Source of the DNA: Paenalcaligenes hominis_A | GTDB lineage: Bacteria; Pseudomonadota; Gammaproteobacteria; Burkholderiales; Burkholderiaceae_B | DNA length: 64,000 bases | Direction of reading: 5' to 3' | Assembly (NCBI RefSeq): GCF_041359055.1 | Contig: NZ_JBGJKZ010000005.1 | Span: forward strand, 62,001-126,000 | Part shown: positions 33,377-41,966 of the stretch, one piece after another | Position numbering within the stretch: position 1 is the stretch's first letter | How the letters are laid out: each line of letters starts with the position of its first letter | The notes under the pieces: model-generated | The model's input: the letters and a program-made list of their open reading frames with translations, nothing else | Databases searched by the model: none | What the model was told of the DNA's origin: nothing | Made by a program: the position numbers and the translations under genes

Positions 33377-33406
33377 AAAGGCATCTGCGACGTGGAAGAT
33401 GCCTTT
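33377..33406 (-). terminator. Intercistronic hairpin between dctP and dctQM (probable partial terminator)
   Basis: AAAGGCATCT (33377-33386) and its exact complement (33397-33406) make a 10-bp stem with a 10-base loop. Reading leftwards the exit is TTAATTTTTTATTT, a T-rich tract. This placement would let most transcripts stop after the receptor gene, giving excess receptor over permease, as known for other binding-protein operons. Confidence 0.75.
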
Positions 33407-33431
33407 AAGGTGGTTTGGAGTGCTAAACGCT

Positions 33432-34400
33432 TTAGTCACGGCCAAACAATTTTTCTATATCGGCGGCATTGTTTGGGCTAACTTTATGGATATTTTCCCA
33501 ACCGGCGGCATAGGCTTTATTCAGCAGATCGGTGGCTGCTGAATCAGAAAGAGTAATCACTTCAATGCCTGCGTCTTCTTGGCGCTTTTTCTCTTTTTCA
33601 CCGCGTTCTAGTTCAGGCTGATTTAGGGACTCTACCCATTCCACTTGTTTTTGTAGAAAAGCTTTTTGCTCGTCATTGAGTTTCTCCCAACTGTTTTTAT
33701 TGATGAAGAAACTGACTTCTACATTGTAAAAACCGGGCTCTACGCGGTATTTGGTTTTTTCTTGCCAGCCAAGGTCTAATAAGCCTACGGAGGGCCAGCC
33801 ATAACCATCTACTACACCACGCTCTAATGCCGTGTAGGTCTCACCAGGGGAGATTTGTAGTGCAGTGGCACCCAAATTGCGTAATAAAGCCAAATAAACG
33901 GGGGTGCTGCGGATTTTGAAGCCTTTTAAGTCTGCGTTGTCGATGGGCTTGTTGACGTACAGATGATACTGCAACCCGTCTGTAACCCGAGCCAGCCAGA
34001 TCATATTGGATTTGTCCGTATGAATCTGATTCATTAGGTCGTATCCACCATTGGCGCGGAGCTCATCCATACGGCGGTCGGTTAGTGTCATGGCTAAGGC
34101 TTCTGGTACGAGATTCGCGTGAAACACGGCACTGGTATTGGCAAAATCAACCACGCCAGATCGCACGGCATTGCCCACCTCGAAGGTAGGTATGGCTTCT
34201 GGGCCACCTATAACTTGGATCTGTAAAAGACCCTTGCCTTCCTCGTTCACTTTTTCTACGAATTGCTCAAAGCGTTCGTTGAAAAACGTGTCTTTTCCAA
34301 ACGCGGATACCGCTTTGAGTGTGGCTTGTTCAGCATTAGCGCCCCAAGCGCAAAAACACAATGCCAAGCCTAAGAGTCGTTTAGAGGTTTGTTTGAGCAT
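33432..34400 (-). CDS. TRAP transporter solute-binding protein (DctP family), second system
   Basis: A 322-residue periplasmic receptor with a Sec signal peptide of about 23 residues ending GANA. The DctP landmarks are VIGGPEAIPTFEVGNAVRSG, then NADLKGFKIRSTPVYLALLR (the arginine is the expected carboxylate contact) and LQISPGETYTALERGVVDGY. It is the first gene of dctP-dctQ-dctM. A 36-base perfect palindrome lies just upstream of the start, suggesting specific regulation. Confidence 0.93.
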   Translation of the reverse strand: MLKQTSKRLLGLALCFCAWGANAEQATLKAVSAFGKDTFFNERFEQFVEKVNEEGKGLLQIQVIGGPEAIPTFEVGNAVRSGVVDFANTSAVFHANLVPEALAMTLTDRRMDELRANGGYDLMNQIHTDKSNMIWLARVTDGLQYHLYVNKPIDNADLKGFKIRSTPVYLALLRNLGATALQISPGETYTALERGVVDGYGWPSVGLLDLGWQEKTKYRVEPGFYNVEVSFFINKNSWEKLNDEQKAFLQKQVEWVESLNQPELERGEKEKKRQEDAGIEVITLSDSAATDLLNKAYAAGWENIHKVSPNNAADIEKLFGRD

Positions 34401-34433
34401 GTCCCATCCTAATGTCGTACAGGTATAACCATG

Positions 34434-34469
34434 AAAGGTAATATATTTAGTTTTAAATATATTACCTTT
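34434..34469. promoter_or_regulatory. 36-bp palindrome ahead of the second TRAP operon
   Basis: AAAGGTAATATATTTA (34434-34449) and its exact complement (34454-34469) surround GTTT. It lies 33 bases upstream of the dctP start and 119 bases ahead of the divergent YtcA-like gene. Both genes point away from it, so a terminator is unlikely, although TTTT follows it in the rightward sense. An AT-rich operator or a promoter-proximal RNA hairpin is more plausible. No regulator gene adjoins it. Confidence 0.6.
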
Positions 34470-34588
34470 TGACTAATAATTTTTCTGCATAGGGTTTGTA
34501 CGAGGTCAGTGCAGAGAGAGAATTTGCTATGAACTGATAAGTGGATGCACGACTATAATGAGGTCTCTTTTCGGGACGGATCTGTTTT

Positions 34589-34843
34589 ATGACTGTTTTT
34601 TTGGTGGCTGGACTGGCTTTTTTATTAGTCGGATGCCAGCGCGCTCCATCATTTAGCATAGGCGGGGCCTACTTTCCTGCTTGGCTGGTATTTGCGCTTG
34701 CCTCTGTGGTGTTGACCTTGTTGGTGCGAGGTTTATTGATACGATTGGGCGTGGATGATGCCCTACGCTATAAGCCGGTGCTTTATATTGGCCTGATGGT
34801 AGTTTTTTGCTTGGCTGCGTTATTACTTTTTTTTGTACCCTAA
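34589..34843 (+). CDS. YtcA-like small inner-membrane lipoprotein
   Basis: An 84-residue protein with an N-terminal lipobox (LLVGC, Cys at 16) and two further hydrophobic segments: FPAWLVFALASVVLTLLVRG and VLYIGLMVVFCLAALLLFFV. Proteins of this type (YtcA family) are encoded at the head of efflux operons with HlyD-type and FUSC-type subunits, as in the mdtNOP region. The HlyD gene follows 10 bases later. Its role is not established; a small accessory membrane subunit is the usual guess. Confidence 0.75.
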   Translation: MTVFLVAGLAFLLVGCQRAPSFSIGGAYFPAWLVFALASVVLTLLVRGLLIRLGVDDALRYKPVLYIGLMVVFCLAALLLFFVP

Positions 34844-34853
34844 CTAAACCACC

Positions 34854-35930
34854 ATGACCAATACTGATTTAACTCAATCTCCCGAGTCCAGCAAAAGCAA
34901 AAAAATCATAGCAATAGGGCTTGTTGTGGTGGTGCTTAGCATTGCTGCGGTTCTAGCCTATGTAAATTGGCAAAAAACGCACCACAATCCCAAGTCAGAA
35001 GACGCCTCCATTAATACTGAAGGGGTGCAAATTGTCAGCTCTGTACCTGGACATATTAAAGAACTATTGGTTGAAGAAGGGCAGTATGTAGAAAAAGGGC
35101 AGTTACTATTGACCTTAGATCCCGAACTGTACGAGTTACGGGTAGAACAGGCCAAAGCCGAGTTAGCCCTAGCAGAAGCTTTACTTGATTCTAAGCAGCG
35201 TGTGGTTTTGGCACAATCGCACAATGCCACCATTACCAACGAACAAATAGATCGCGCGCGTGAAAATTTATCGCTGGCTAAACAAACCCAAGCTCGTTTA
35301 GCCGCTTTAGCTCCTAAAGGTTATGTGCCCAAACAGCAACTAGACGAAGCCACAACGGTACGTCGTGATGCCGAGATTTCATTGCGCCAAGCCCTAGAGC
35401 AAGCCGATGCCGCAGAAGCGCTGGTAGACAATACCGATGCAGAGCTAGCCATGGTAGAGATGCGTAAAGCCGGTTTAGCCATGGCAGAGCGGGCGTTACG
35501 AGACACTCGGTTGTATGCGCCACATTCAGGTCGAGTAGTGGGGCTCAACATGATGGTTGGCGAGCATTTATTGCCAGAAATGAGTGTGTTTACCTTGTTA
35601 AGTACCGAGCGTTGGTACGCTGCCGCGATGTACAGAGAAAGCACCTTGCCGTTTATACAGCCAGGTCAGTGTGCTGATGTGTATGTCATGAGCAATCCCC
35701 ATGTGCGTATTCAGGGCAAAGTAGAAAGCATTGGGTGGGGCGTTAGCGCTACCGATATGATTGAGTTGCCCCGCCAAGTCCCCTATGTACAAAAGTCCAT
35801 GAACTGGGTACGTGTGGCGCAACGTTTTCCGGTACGGATCAAGTTACAGATGACACCAGAGCTCGAGCCTTATATACGTAAAGGGGTGTCGGCCACCACC
35901 ATTATTCATGATGGAACACAATGTGAGTAA
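34854..35930 (+). CDS. HlyD-family periplasmic adaptor (membrane fusion protein)
   Basis: A 358-residue adaptor like AaeA, MdtN or EmrA. A single N-terminal membrane helix (about 19-40) is followed by a lipoyl/barrel half-motif SSVPGHIKELLVEEGQYVEK. A long alpha-helical hairpin (about 90-215) is rich in Ala, Glu and Leu, and the second lipoyl half is LYAPHSGRVVGLNMMVGEHL. It should bridge the FUSC inner-membrane protein and an outer membrane channel. The FUSC gene overlaps its end by 23 bases, so the pair is co-translated. Confidence 0.92.
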   Translation: MTNTDLTQSPESSKSKKIIAIGLVVVVLSIAAVLAYVNWQKTHHNPKSEDASINTEGVQIVSSVPGHIKELLVEEGQYVEKGQLLLTLDPELYELRVEQAKAELALAEALLDSKQRVVLAQSHNATITNEQIDRARENLSLAKQTQARLAALAPKGYVPKQQLDEATTVRRDAEISLRQALEQADAAEALVDNTDAELAMVEMRKAGLAMAERALRDTRLYAPHSGRVVGLNMMVGEHLLPEMSVFTLLSTERWYAAAMYRESTLPFIQPGQCADVYVMSNPHVRIQGKVESIGWGVSATDMIELPRQVPYVQKSMNWVRVAQRFPVRIKLQMTPELEPYIRKGVSATTIIHDGTQCE

Positions 35931-37626
35931 ATCAGAGACGCTTTGGCAGCGGGTATGGGGTGATTTGCAGCCTTACGATGGAAGATGGGCACAAACGTGG
36001 CGCATTGCCTTGCTGTGCATGTTTAGCACAGCCGTCTCTATGACATACGGCATTCCCGAGGCTGCCATCAGTTGTTATGTGCTCTTTTTTGTGATGAAGT
36101 CCGATGCGGCCGAATCATCGCTTATGGCAGTGGCATTATTGGTATTTGTCAGCCTAATTGTAGTCGCGTTGATTGGGTTAATTCAGATCACTATTGATTC
36201 GCCTGTGGCGCGGATGATTTGGCTTTTAAGTAGCTCAATAGTGTTTATGTTTTTAGGGGTAAGCAGTGCTTTAGGGCCCTTAGGCGGCATTATTGCTTTG
36301 GTTATTGCCTTTGTTCTGACTTTACTCTCTTATATTCCTATCGGCGAGTTAGCCACCCGTGCTGTGTTGTATGCGTGGTTAATGGTGGCAATGCCCATGG
36401 GTTTGCTTCTTTTTGCCTCGCTAACTATTGGTCGCAATCCGCGTACCTTATTACTGCAAGAAATGGCGACGCGTTTAGACTTAGCCGCTGCGGTGTTGCA
36501 GCGTTCAGGTGTGCATGCTGAACAGGCGCAAGAAAATTTACTTTCTGGCATAGAACAACAGCAAAAACGCGTGCGATGGCTGAGGGTATTTCATTTAGCG
36601 CCACGGTTTTGGCAACCTTGGTATGCGCACGCTGTGATCCATAGCTATGGCGTATTGTTAGCCGCTTGCCGTTGGTCACAAGCGCATGCAGAAACCACCG
36701 TCAACACCGAGCGTTTAGCGCAAGCCTGTAGTCAGGCTGCCCAACAGTTACGCCATAAACAACGCCCACATCAATTAGACTTACCCAAGGCAGCACAGTT
36801 GGCATCGCCTCAGCTCACCATCATACGTACCCTGTTGCAGCGTCTAAGTGAAACCCAAGCCACCGAAACCATCCCTAAAGAAAAGTCCTCTTTTTTTGTA
36901 GCGGATGCGTTTACTAATCCCGCCTATGTGCGCATTGCGTTGCAAACCAGCTTAGCGGCATTACTTTGTTATTTGTTTTACAGCGCAGCGCAATGGGATG
37001 GGATTCATACAGCGCTTATTACTTGCTATATCGTGGGGTTAAGCAACACGGGTGAAACCTTACATAAAATGCTTTTACGTATTATTGGGTGTTTAATTGG
37101 CGTAGCCATCACGATCGTGTATTGGTATGTGTTTATTCCTCATATGACGTCCATCGCTTCACTCATGTTGGCTGTGTTTTTGGTGTGTTTGCTTGCGGCT
37201 TGGGTTGTGTTGGGCTCAGAGCGTATTTCGTATGCAGGCTTACAAATTGCATTTGCTTTTTTATTAATTAATTTGGGTGCGAATGGGCCTAGTGTAGATA
37301 TGGATATGGCACGGGACCGTATCATCGGAATTTTGGTGGGAAATATAATGATGTATGGCTTTTTTACGTACTTGTGGCCAAACAGCATAATGCCATTTGC
37401 TCAAAAACACTTAAACCAAGCAAAAGACGCATTGCATCAGCAGGAGCAGGCCACGACCTTGACTGCCGCGACCTTCTACGCCGCCAATGCCGCCAAAGCG
37501 CTTGATTCTGCGCGTTATGAGTTGGATCTAGCACACTTAGAGCCCAAAACCATTCGTGCTACACCTGAACAAATTCAGGCGCAACGTGCACAGTGGCAAT
37601 ACGTACAGCAACACCTATTGAGTTAA
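35908..37626 (+). CDS. FUSC-family inner-membrane efflux protein (AaeB/MdtO-like)
   Basis: A 572-residue protein with two blocks of hydrophobic helices (about 28-180 and 345-500) separated and followed by cytoplasmic helical regions, the fusaric-acid-resistance/AaeB layout. These systems export aromatic carboxylic acids or related toxic aromatics. The start is one of two adjacent ATGs inside the adaptor gene. The last 12 bases overlap the convergent outer-membrane gene on the other strand. Length is somewhat below the 650-700 residues of E. coli AaeB but close to MdtO-type relatives. Confidence 0.9.
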   Translation: MMEHNVSKSETLWQRVWGDLQPYDGRWAQTWRIALLCMFSTAVSMTYGIPEAAISCYVLFFVMKSDAAESSLMAVALLVFVSLIVVALIGLIQITIDSPVARMIWLLSSSIVFMFLGVSSALGPLGGIIALVIAFVLTLLSYIPIGELATRAVLYAWLMVAMPMGLLLFASLTIGRNPRTLLLQEMATRLDLAAAVLQRSGVHAEQAQENLLSGIEQQQKRVRWLRVFHLAPRFWQPWYAHAVIHSYGVLLAACRWSQAHAETTVNTERLAQACSQAAQQLRHKQRPHQLDLPKAAQLASPQLTIIRTLLQRLSETQATETIPKEKSSFFVADAFTNPAYVRIALQTSLAALLCYLFYSAAQWDGIHTALITCYIVGLSNTGETLHKMLLRIIGCLIGVAITIVYWYVFIPHMTSIASLMLAVFLVCLLAAWVVLGSERISYAGLQIAFAFLLINLGANGPSVDMDMARDRIIGILVGNIMMYGFFTYLWPNSIMPFAQKHLNQAKDALHQQEQATTLTAATFYAANAAKALDSARYELDLAHLEPKTIRATPEQIQAQRAQWQYVQQHLLS

Positions 37627-39075
37627 CACATCAGTGGCTTCAATCTGGCCCATCATAAACGCTAAATTAGACGAAGCAATTAACGCTGCGGCATGGGCTG
37701 TGGCATGGGCTTGCGCAGCATCAAGCAACGCATTCGAGGTTTCAGTGGCTAACATCATACTGGTTAAACCCACCTCGTAGGATTCTTGCGCTGCTGTATG
37801 AGTGATTTGTGCTGCTGCCAACAACTCTTGTGAGGCCTCATAGGCTTCGAGCGCTGTGCGTAACGCATTAGCTGCAATATGAATTTCTCGCCAAGCCGCG
37901 TGTTGAGTTTGTTCGAATATATCTCGAGCTGCTTGAGCTTTAGACTGCGCATCGTAAAGGCGCTGACGGCGTAAGCCACCATCATAGAGCGGTACAGTCA
38001 TTCCTAAAAATACCGCATTGCCTTTAACCGTAGGGCTAGTTTGCAGCGCATTATTAAAATTTAAGGATGCACTGCCGGTTGCTGCTACGGCCAATAATCC
38101 TACCGCAGGGCGGTAATCCGCTTTAACTAGCTCAACACCTTGTTCTGCTGCACGCGCGACGGCATCCGCCGCCATTAAATCAGGGCGGTAAGCCAAGGCT
38201 GCCTGTAGATCGTCAGCAGACGGTAGTTGCTTTAATGCAGGTAGCGTGCGCTTTGCACTGCTTTGAACTTGAAGTGAGGTATTGGGTGGCAAGCCCATAG
38301 CGCCTAAAAGAGCGTTGTAACTGTCGCGTTCAGCCCCTTGTTTTTGTACCCACAGTAAACGGGCTTGAGCCTGTAGTTGTTGGGCTTGAGCGATATCGAT
38401 ACGGGTGCCTACACCGGAGTTAAAACGTGCCTGAGCGGCCTGTACTAGGGTTTTAGACTGAGTAAAGTGTTCGTGAGCTAGACGGGTTTTTTGGCGTGCC
38501 GCATCGTATTCAAAATAGGTACGTGTGACGTTAAAAATAATCAGTTGATGTGCCGTCGTAAATTTAGCGTATTGCGCTGCACTAAGCTCTACCGCGGCTT
38601 TGTGTGCGGCGTCTCGACGACCAAAATCAAATAAAAGCCATGAAAGGGTAAGAGCTGGCACCACGCCATGAGCGGTGTTTTTTGATCGTATTTCTTTATC
38701 TAATAAATGCGCTAGCTCAATATTGTGCTGATTATGAAAGGATTGTCTGCCAGCAATCACGCTGGCTGTAATGCTAGGCAAGTAGGTGGCTTTCACCATC
38801 CCAGCAGCCAAGGCAGCTTGTTCTGCTTCTTGCCAAGCAATACGGGTAGCTGGGTTATGCAGTTGAGCCAGATGAATCAGTTCCGCCAATTGATACTCGT
38901 GTTGGGTATCAATGGCTTCGATGGGGCGAATATGTGCAAATTGCGGTTGTGGGGGTTGTGTGATTGCGGGTTTAGGTGTTTCAAATGAGGCGCGTTTAAC
39001 CGAGTGGGCTGAATCTAAGTGAGTGCAGCCAGCAAGTATGCTGACACCGACCATAAAAAAAAGTTTTGGACTCAT
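37615..39075 (-). CDS. Outer membrane efflux lipoprotein (TolC/NodT family)
   Basis: An outer-membrane channel of the RND/MFP partner type, 486 residues from the ATG at 39075. AAAGG lies about 9 bases ahead, and the resulting protein opens with a lipoprotein signal (SILAGC, Cys about 16). Longer starts up to 39135 would place the lipobox too deep. Two repeats of the outer membrane efflux domain are visible, with long Ala/Gln/Glu-rich helices and the segments FNSGVGTRIDIAQAQQLQAQ and EVGLTSMMLATETSNALLDA. It probably completes the YtcA-HlyD-FUSC pump although it is encoded convergently, with a 12-base 3' overlap, and sits 61 bases downstream of an AraC regulator. Confidence 0.9.
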   Translation of the reverse strand: MSPKLFFMVGVSILAGCTHLDSAHSVKRASFETPKPAITQPPQPQFAHIRPIEAIDTQHEYQLAELIHLAQLHNPATRIAWQEAEQAALAAGMVKATYLPSITASVIAGRQSFHNQHNIELAHLLDKEIRSKNTAHGVVPALTLSWLLFDFGRRDAAHKAAVELSAAQYAKFTTAHQLIIFNVTRTYFEYDAARQKTRLAHEHFTQSKTLVQAAQARFNSGVGTRIDIAQAQQLQAQARLLWVQKQGAERDSYNALLGAMGLPPNTSLQVQSSAKRTLPALKQLPSADDLQAALAYRPDLMAADAVARAAEQGVELVKADYRPAVGLLAVAATGSASLNFNNALQTSPTVKGNAVFLGMTVPLYDGGLRRQRLYDAQSKAQAARDIFEQTQHAAWREIHIAANALRTALEAYEASQELLAAAQITHTAAQESYEVGLTSMMLATETSNALLDAAQAHATAHAAALIASSNLAFMMGQIEATDVLTQ

Positions 39076-39136
39076 TCGTAACGCCTTTGGATAAGAGCGG
39101 CTCATTAAAAATGCAAAAGCACAGCCAGGTGGCATT

Positions 39137-40099
39137 TTATCTTAATAATGTCGCTGAAGGGCGCTCACCATACCGTTGCTGATAATCGCGAGCAAATAGT
39201 CCCAAATGGGTAAATCCGCATTGTAGGGCTAATTGAGTAACAGTTTGCTGCGTGGGGTCTGCTTGGGCAAGCAAAGAGCGTGCTAGTTCTAGACGGCGCT
39301 GCTTTACAAATTGCATGGGACTATATCCTACGTATTCCTTAAAGCCCGCATAGAGCGAACGAGTGCTGATTCCTACGGTATTAGCAATGCGTTGCACCGT
39401 TAAGGGCTGGTCAAGATGCTCATCAATAAATGCTTTGGCCTGTTTGATGGTATGAGGGGTAATACATGTAGAGTGCAGAGACTCGGGGGACTGGTTATGA
39501 GCCCATAAATCAAGTAAATGTGCTAAGAAAAAATTTTCTAAGCGCTGTGCACTAGCGGGCTCATCAAATAATAAGCCTTGGCTGCTTTCTTGAAATAGCC
39601 ATTGCATTAAATGCCAGATACTTTGTCCCGCAGGGGTGTCTAAAGTATGTAAGACGCTAAAGTGAAGTTCACCGCGCAAGGGACGTTGGTAATGTTGCAC
39701 ATAAAACTGTTCTAGCCTGGTCTTGCAAATACGAATAAACAGTTTATTCGCTTCTTGGCTGTGCTCCATGCTGAACTCATCATTAGGATTAATCATTGAG
39801 GCACAGTGCTGGTGAGACTCAAAGCGCTGTTTGCCAAGCTGAATTTGTTCATAGCCTTGGATAGGAATCTGCAATAGATAAAAACCAAGTAATGGCTCGG
39901 GGGTAATAGAAACATGGGCACCATAGCGCAAGCGTCCAAAACCTAAGCCAGAGCTGGCCCGATAATACAATTCAGTGTTTAGGCTCTGATTGTTGTTGAG
40001 GTGTAGCTGGTGTGGACAAAGAATATGCGCAATATGCTGCTGTACTTGGTTTAAGTCAGTAGAGCGAAGCTGGTCATACTGTTGAAGTAAATGCTGCAT
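39137..40099 (-). CDS. AraC-family transcriptional regulator (AraC-binding-like N-terminal domain)
   Basis: A 320-residue regulator. Residues about 30-190 form the AraC-binding-like sensor domain. The C-terminal 100 residues carry two helix-turn-helix motifs, VQRIANTVGISTRSLYAGFK and VTQLALQCGFTHLGLFARDY, with the AraC signature between (GYSPMQFVKQRRLELAR). It is transcribed toward the outer-membrane efflux gene and away from the LLM monooxygenase operon. It could control either or both. XylS-like members of this group often sense aromatic acids, which would suit both neighbours (inference). Confidence 0.9.
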   Translation of the reverse strand: MQHLLQQYDQLRSTDLNQVQQHIAHILCPHQLHLNNNQSLNTELYYRASSGLGFGRLRYGAHVSITPEPLLGFYLLQIPIQGYEQIQLGKQRFESHQHCASMINPNDEFSMEHSQEANKLFIRICKTRLEQFYVQHYQRPLRGELHFSVLHTLDTPAGQSIWHLMQWLFQESSQGLLFDEPASAQRLENFFLAHLLDLWAHNQSPESLHSTCITPHTIKQAKAFIDEHLDQPLTVQRIANTVGISTRSLYAGFKEYVGYSPMQFVKQRRLELARSLLAQADPTQQTVTQLALQCGFTHLGLFARDYQQRYGERPSATLLR

Positions 40100-40283
40100 A
40101 ACAAGTCCAAAAACACGGGTCAGTGCATTAGCGTTTTTTTATTATTTATGAGCTAATGAAATTTAAGCATAAAGCAGTCTAAGTCGTCTGCTGTACTCTG
40201 GTTTTCACTGATAAAAAAAACTGCAGGATTCAGATAGCACAGCAGCATTGAGATAGTCGGGTTTACACAGCCAAACCTAGAAT

Positions 40284-40310
40284 GTGATTCACATCAGTTA
40301 GATGTATCAC
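40284..40310 (+). promoter_or_regulatory. Hairpin/palindrome in the leader of the LLM monooxygenase gene
   Basis: GTGAT (40284-40288) pairs with ATCAC (40306-40310) and ACATC (40291-40295) with GATGT (40301-40305), giving a 10-bp stem with a 2-base bulge and a 5-base loop. TGTGATTCACA (40283-40293) is also a near-perfect short palindrome. It lies 17 bases ahead of the ATG, next to the ribosome binding site AAAGGAG. It may be a regulator site or an RNA structure. Confidence 0.4.
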
Positions 40311-40327
40311 ACCAAAAGGAGACAGAC

Positions 40328-41413
40328 ATGAAACCCAATAGCCTATTAACTAGTGATCACTTTTTGCTGGGCACTTTTGCTTCTAATTGTGGGGGCGGTA
40401 TGACCGTATCTCAGCTGCCTAACCGCTGGCAGGCCACATGGGAAAATAATTTGGCATTAGCAAAAATGCTAGATGAGGCTGGCATTGATTTTATGTTGCC
40501 TATTGCGCGTTGGGTTGGCTACCGAGGGGAAACGGATTTTCATGGTTATGTACTAGAAACCATGACCTGGGCCGCAGCATTATTAGCGCATACTAAAAAA
40601 ATAAATGTATTTGCCACGATTCATACCGTCGCTAATCACCCCGTAGTGGTAGCAAAGCAAATTGCGACCCTAGCGCAAATGAGTCAAAACCGAGTGGGGT
40701 TAAATATTGTGGCAGGTTGGAATAAGCCGGAGTATGATGCGTTGGGCTTAACTCTGCCTGATGATCATGAAACGCGCTATGCCTATGCTCAAGAGTGGTT
40801 TGATGTGATTCGTAAGTTATGGGATCATGAGGGTCGTTTTGATTGGCCTGGTACTCATTTTCAGCTTAAACAGGTGCATGGTACGCCGCGTCCCGATTTT
40901 CATCCCCCTATTTTTAATGCGGCTGGCTCTGGTCAGGGACGTGAGTTTGCTAGCCGTAACGCTAACTTTTTATTCACGCCTGCCATGGAGCTAGAGCGTT
41001 CTAGCAAAGAGGTACACGAGCTCAAATCCCAAGCAGCGGCAGTGGGCAGACAGGTCGATGTGATGACTTTTTCGCATGTTATTTGTAGACCTACTCAAGC
41101 TGAGGCTGAAGCAGAGTGGCAGCATGTCTTGGATAATGCAGATACCGGTGCGGTAGAGAATTTAGTGAACTTGCAGTTTGCACATGCCCATTCTTTTCCG
41201 CATGAGTTGTTAGCTCAAATCCGAGAACGCATGACAGTCGGGCACGGTGGTTTTCCATTAGTGGGTACACCTGAAAAGGTGGCTGACTTAATTTGTGCTT
41301 TGCATGAGGCGGGGTTTCGTGGCACCACGTTGTCGTTTTTTGATTATGTCAACGAATTCCCTTATTTTAGAGATGAAGTGTTACCCCTATTAAAAGCACG
41401 GGGAATTCGTTAA
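40328..41413 (+). CDS. LLM-class FMNH2-dependent monooxygenase (SsuD/SfnG-like)
   Basis: A 361-residue luciferase-like TIM-barrel flavoenzyme that uses reduced FMN and O2 to oxygenate its substrate, as alkanesulfonate and dimethylsulfone monooxygenases do. Family segments are IDFMLPIARWVGYRGETDFH, then KINVFATIHTVANHPVVVAK, NRVGLNIVAGWNKPEYDALG, HETRYAYAQEWFDVIRKLW and NAAGSGQGREFA. The NIVAGWNxPE element is typical of the SsuD/SfnG/NtaA branch. The flavin reductase that should supply FMNH2 is encoded 49 bases downstream. Substrate candidates are organosulfur compounds or chelated nitrogenous compounds, not resolvable here. Confidence 0.92.
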   Translation: MKPNSLLTSDHFLLGTFASNCGGGMTVSQLPNRWQATWENNLALAKMLDEAGIDFMLPIARWVGYRGETDFHGYVLETMTWAAALLAHTKKINVFATIHTVANHPVVVAKQIATLAQMSQNRVGLNIVAGWNKPEYDALGLTLPDDHETRYAYAQEWFDVIRKLWDHEGRFDWPGTHFQLKQVHGTPRPDFHPPIFNAAGSGQGREFASRNANFLFTPAMELERSSKEVHELKSQAAAVGRQVDVMTFSHVICRPTQAEAEAEWQHVLDNADTGAVENLVNLQFAHAHSFPHELLAQIRERMTVGHGGFPLVGTPEKVADLICALHEAGFRGTTLSFFDYVNEFPYFRDEVLPLLKARGIR

Positions 41414-41462
41414 ATTTACGCGCTAGAGTTAGTCTCTGGCTTTATGGATCAACAGGTTGTTT

Positions 41463-41966
41463 ATGAGCTCTACCCATCCACTAGCGGTAAGCAGTACCGA
41501 TTATAAAAAAGCAATGCGTCATTTAGCAGGCACGCCTTGTGTTATTACAGCGTCTTACCAAGGGCAGCGCTCGGGGCTAACGGCTTCTTCCGTTACCTCT
41601 GTGGCTATTGACCCAGCCGAGCTTTTGGTTTGTATTAATCAAAGAGTATCTGCTTGGCCGCTCATAGAAAAAAGTGGTTATTTTGGGGTCAATATTTTAA
41701 AGCACAGCCAGCAAGACGTAGCAGAGCGTTTTGCTGGCATAGGCGGCTTACATGCAGAGCAGCGTTACGAAGGTGCGGACTGGATCGAGCACAATGGGGT
41801 TTGGCTTTTGGCGCAGGCACCCGCTGCTTTAGTGTGTAAGGTATCAGAAATTATTGTGCGCCATAGCCATGTAATCGTGCTGGGTGCGGTGGAACACGTA
41901 CACCTAACCGATACCGTTGACCCCGCTTTATTGTATTGGCAGGGTCAGTTTGTCGCATTACCGTGA
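41463..41966 (+). CDS. Flavin reductase (HpaC/NtaB family)
   Basis: A 167-residue split-barrel NAD(P)H:flavin oxidoreductase. I chose the ATG at 41463 (AGG six bases ahead) over a TTG two codons earlier. The conserved elements are MRHLAGTPCVITASYQGQRS, GLTASSVTSVAIDPAELLVC, INQRVSAWPLI and FGVNILKHSQQDVAERFAG. It most likely reduces FMN for the upstream LLM monooxygenase, a two-component pairing. Its last 9 bases overlap the convergent lipoprotein gene. Confidence 0.92.
   Translation: MSSTHPLAVSSTDYKKAMRHLAGTPCVITASYQGQRSGLTASSVTSVAIDPAELLVCINQRVSAWPLIEKSGYFGVNILKHSQQDVAERFAGIGGLHAEQRYEGADWIEHNGVWLLAQAPAALVCKVSEIIVRHSHVIVLGAVEHVHLTDTVDPALLYWQGQFVALP

Noticed and set aside
36330..36679. Two overlapping minus-strand frames inside the FUSC gene
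   Set aside because: The FUSC frame is continuous, with the expected membrane segments; the antisense frames have low-complexity composition and no start signals.
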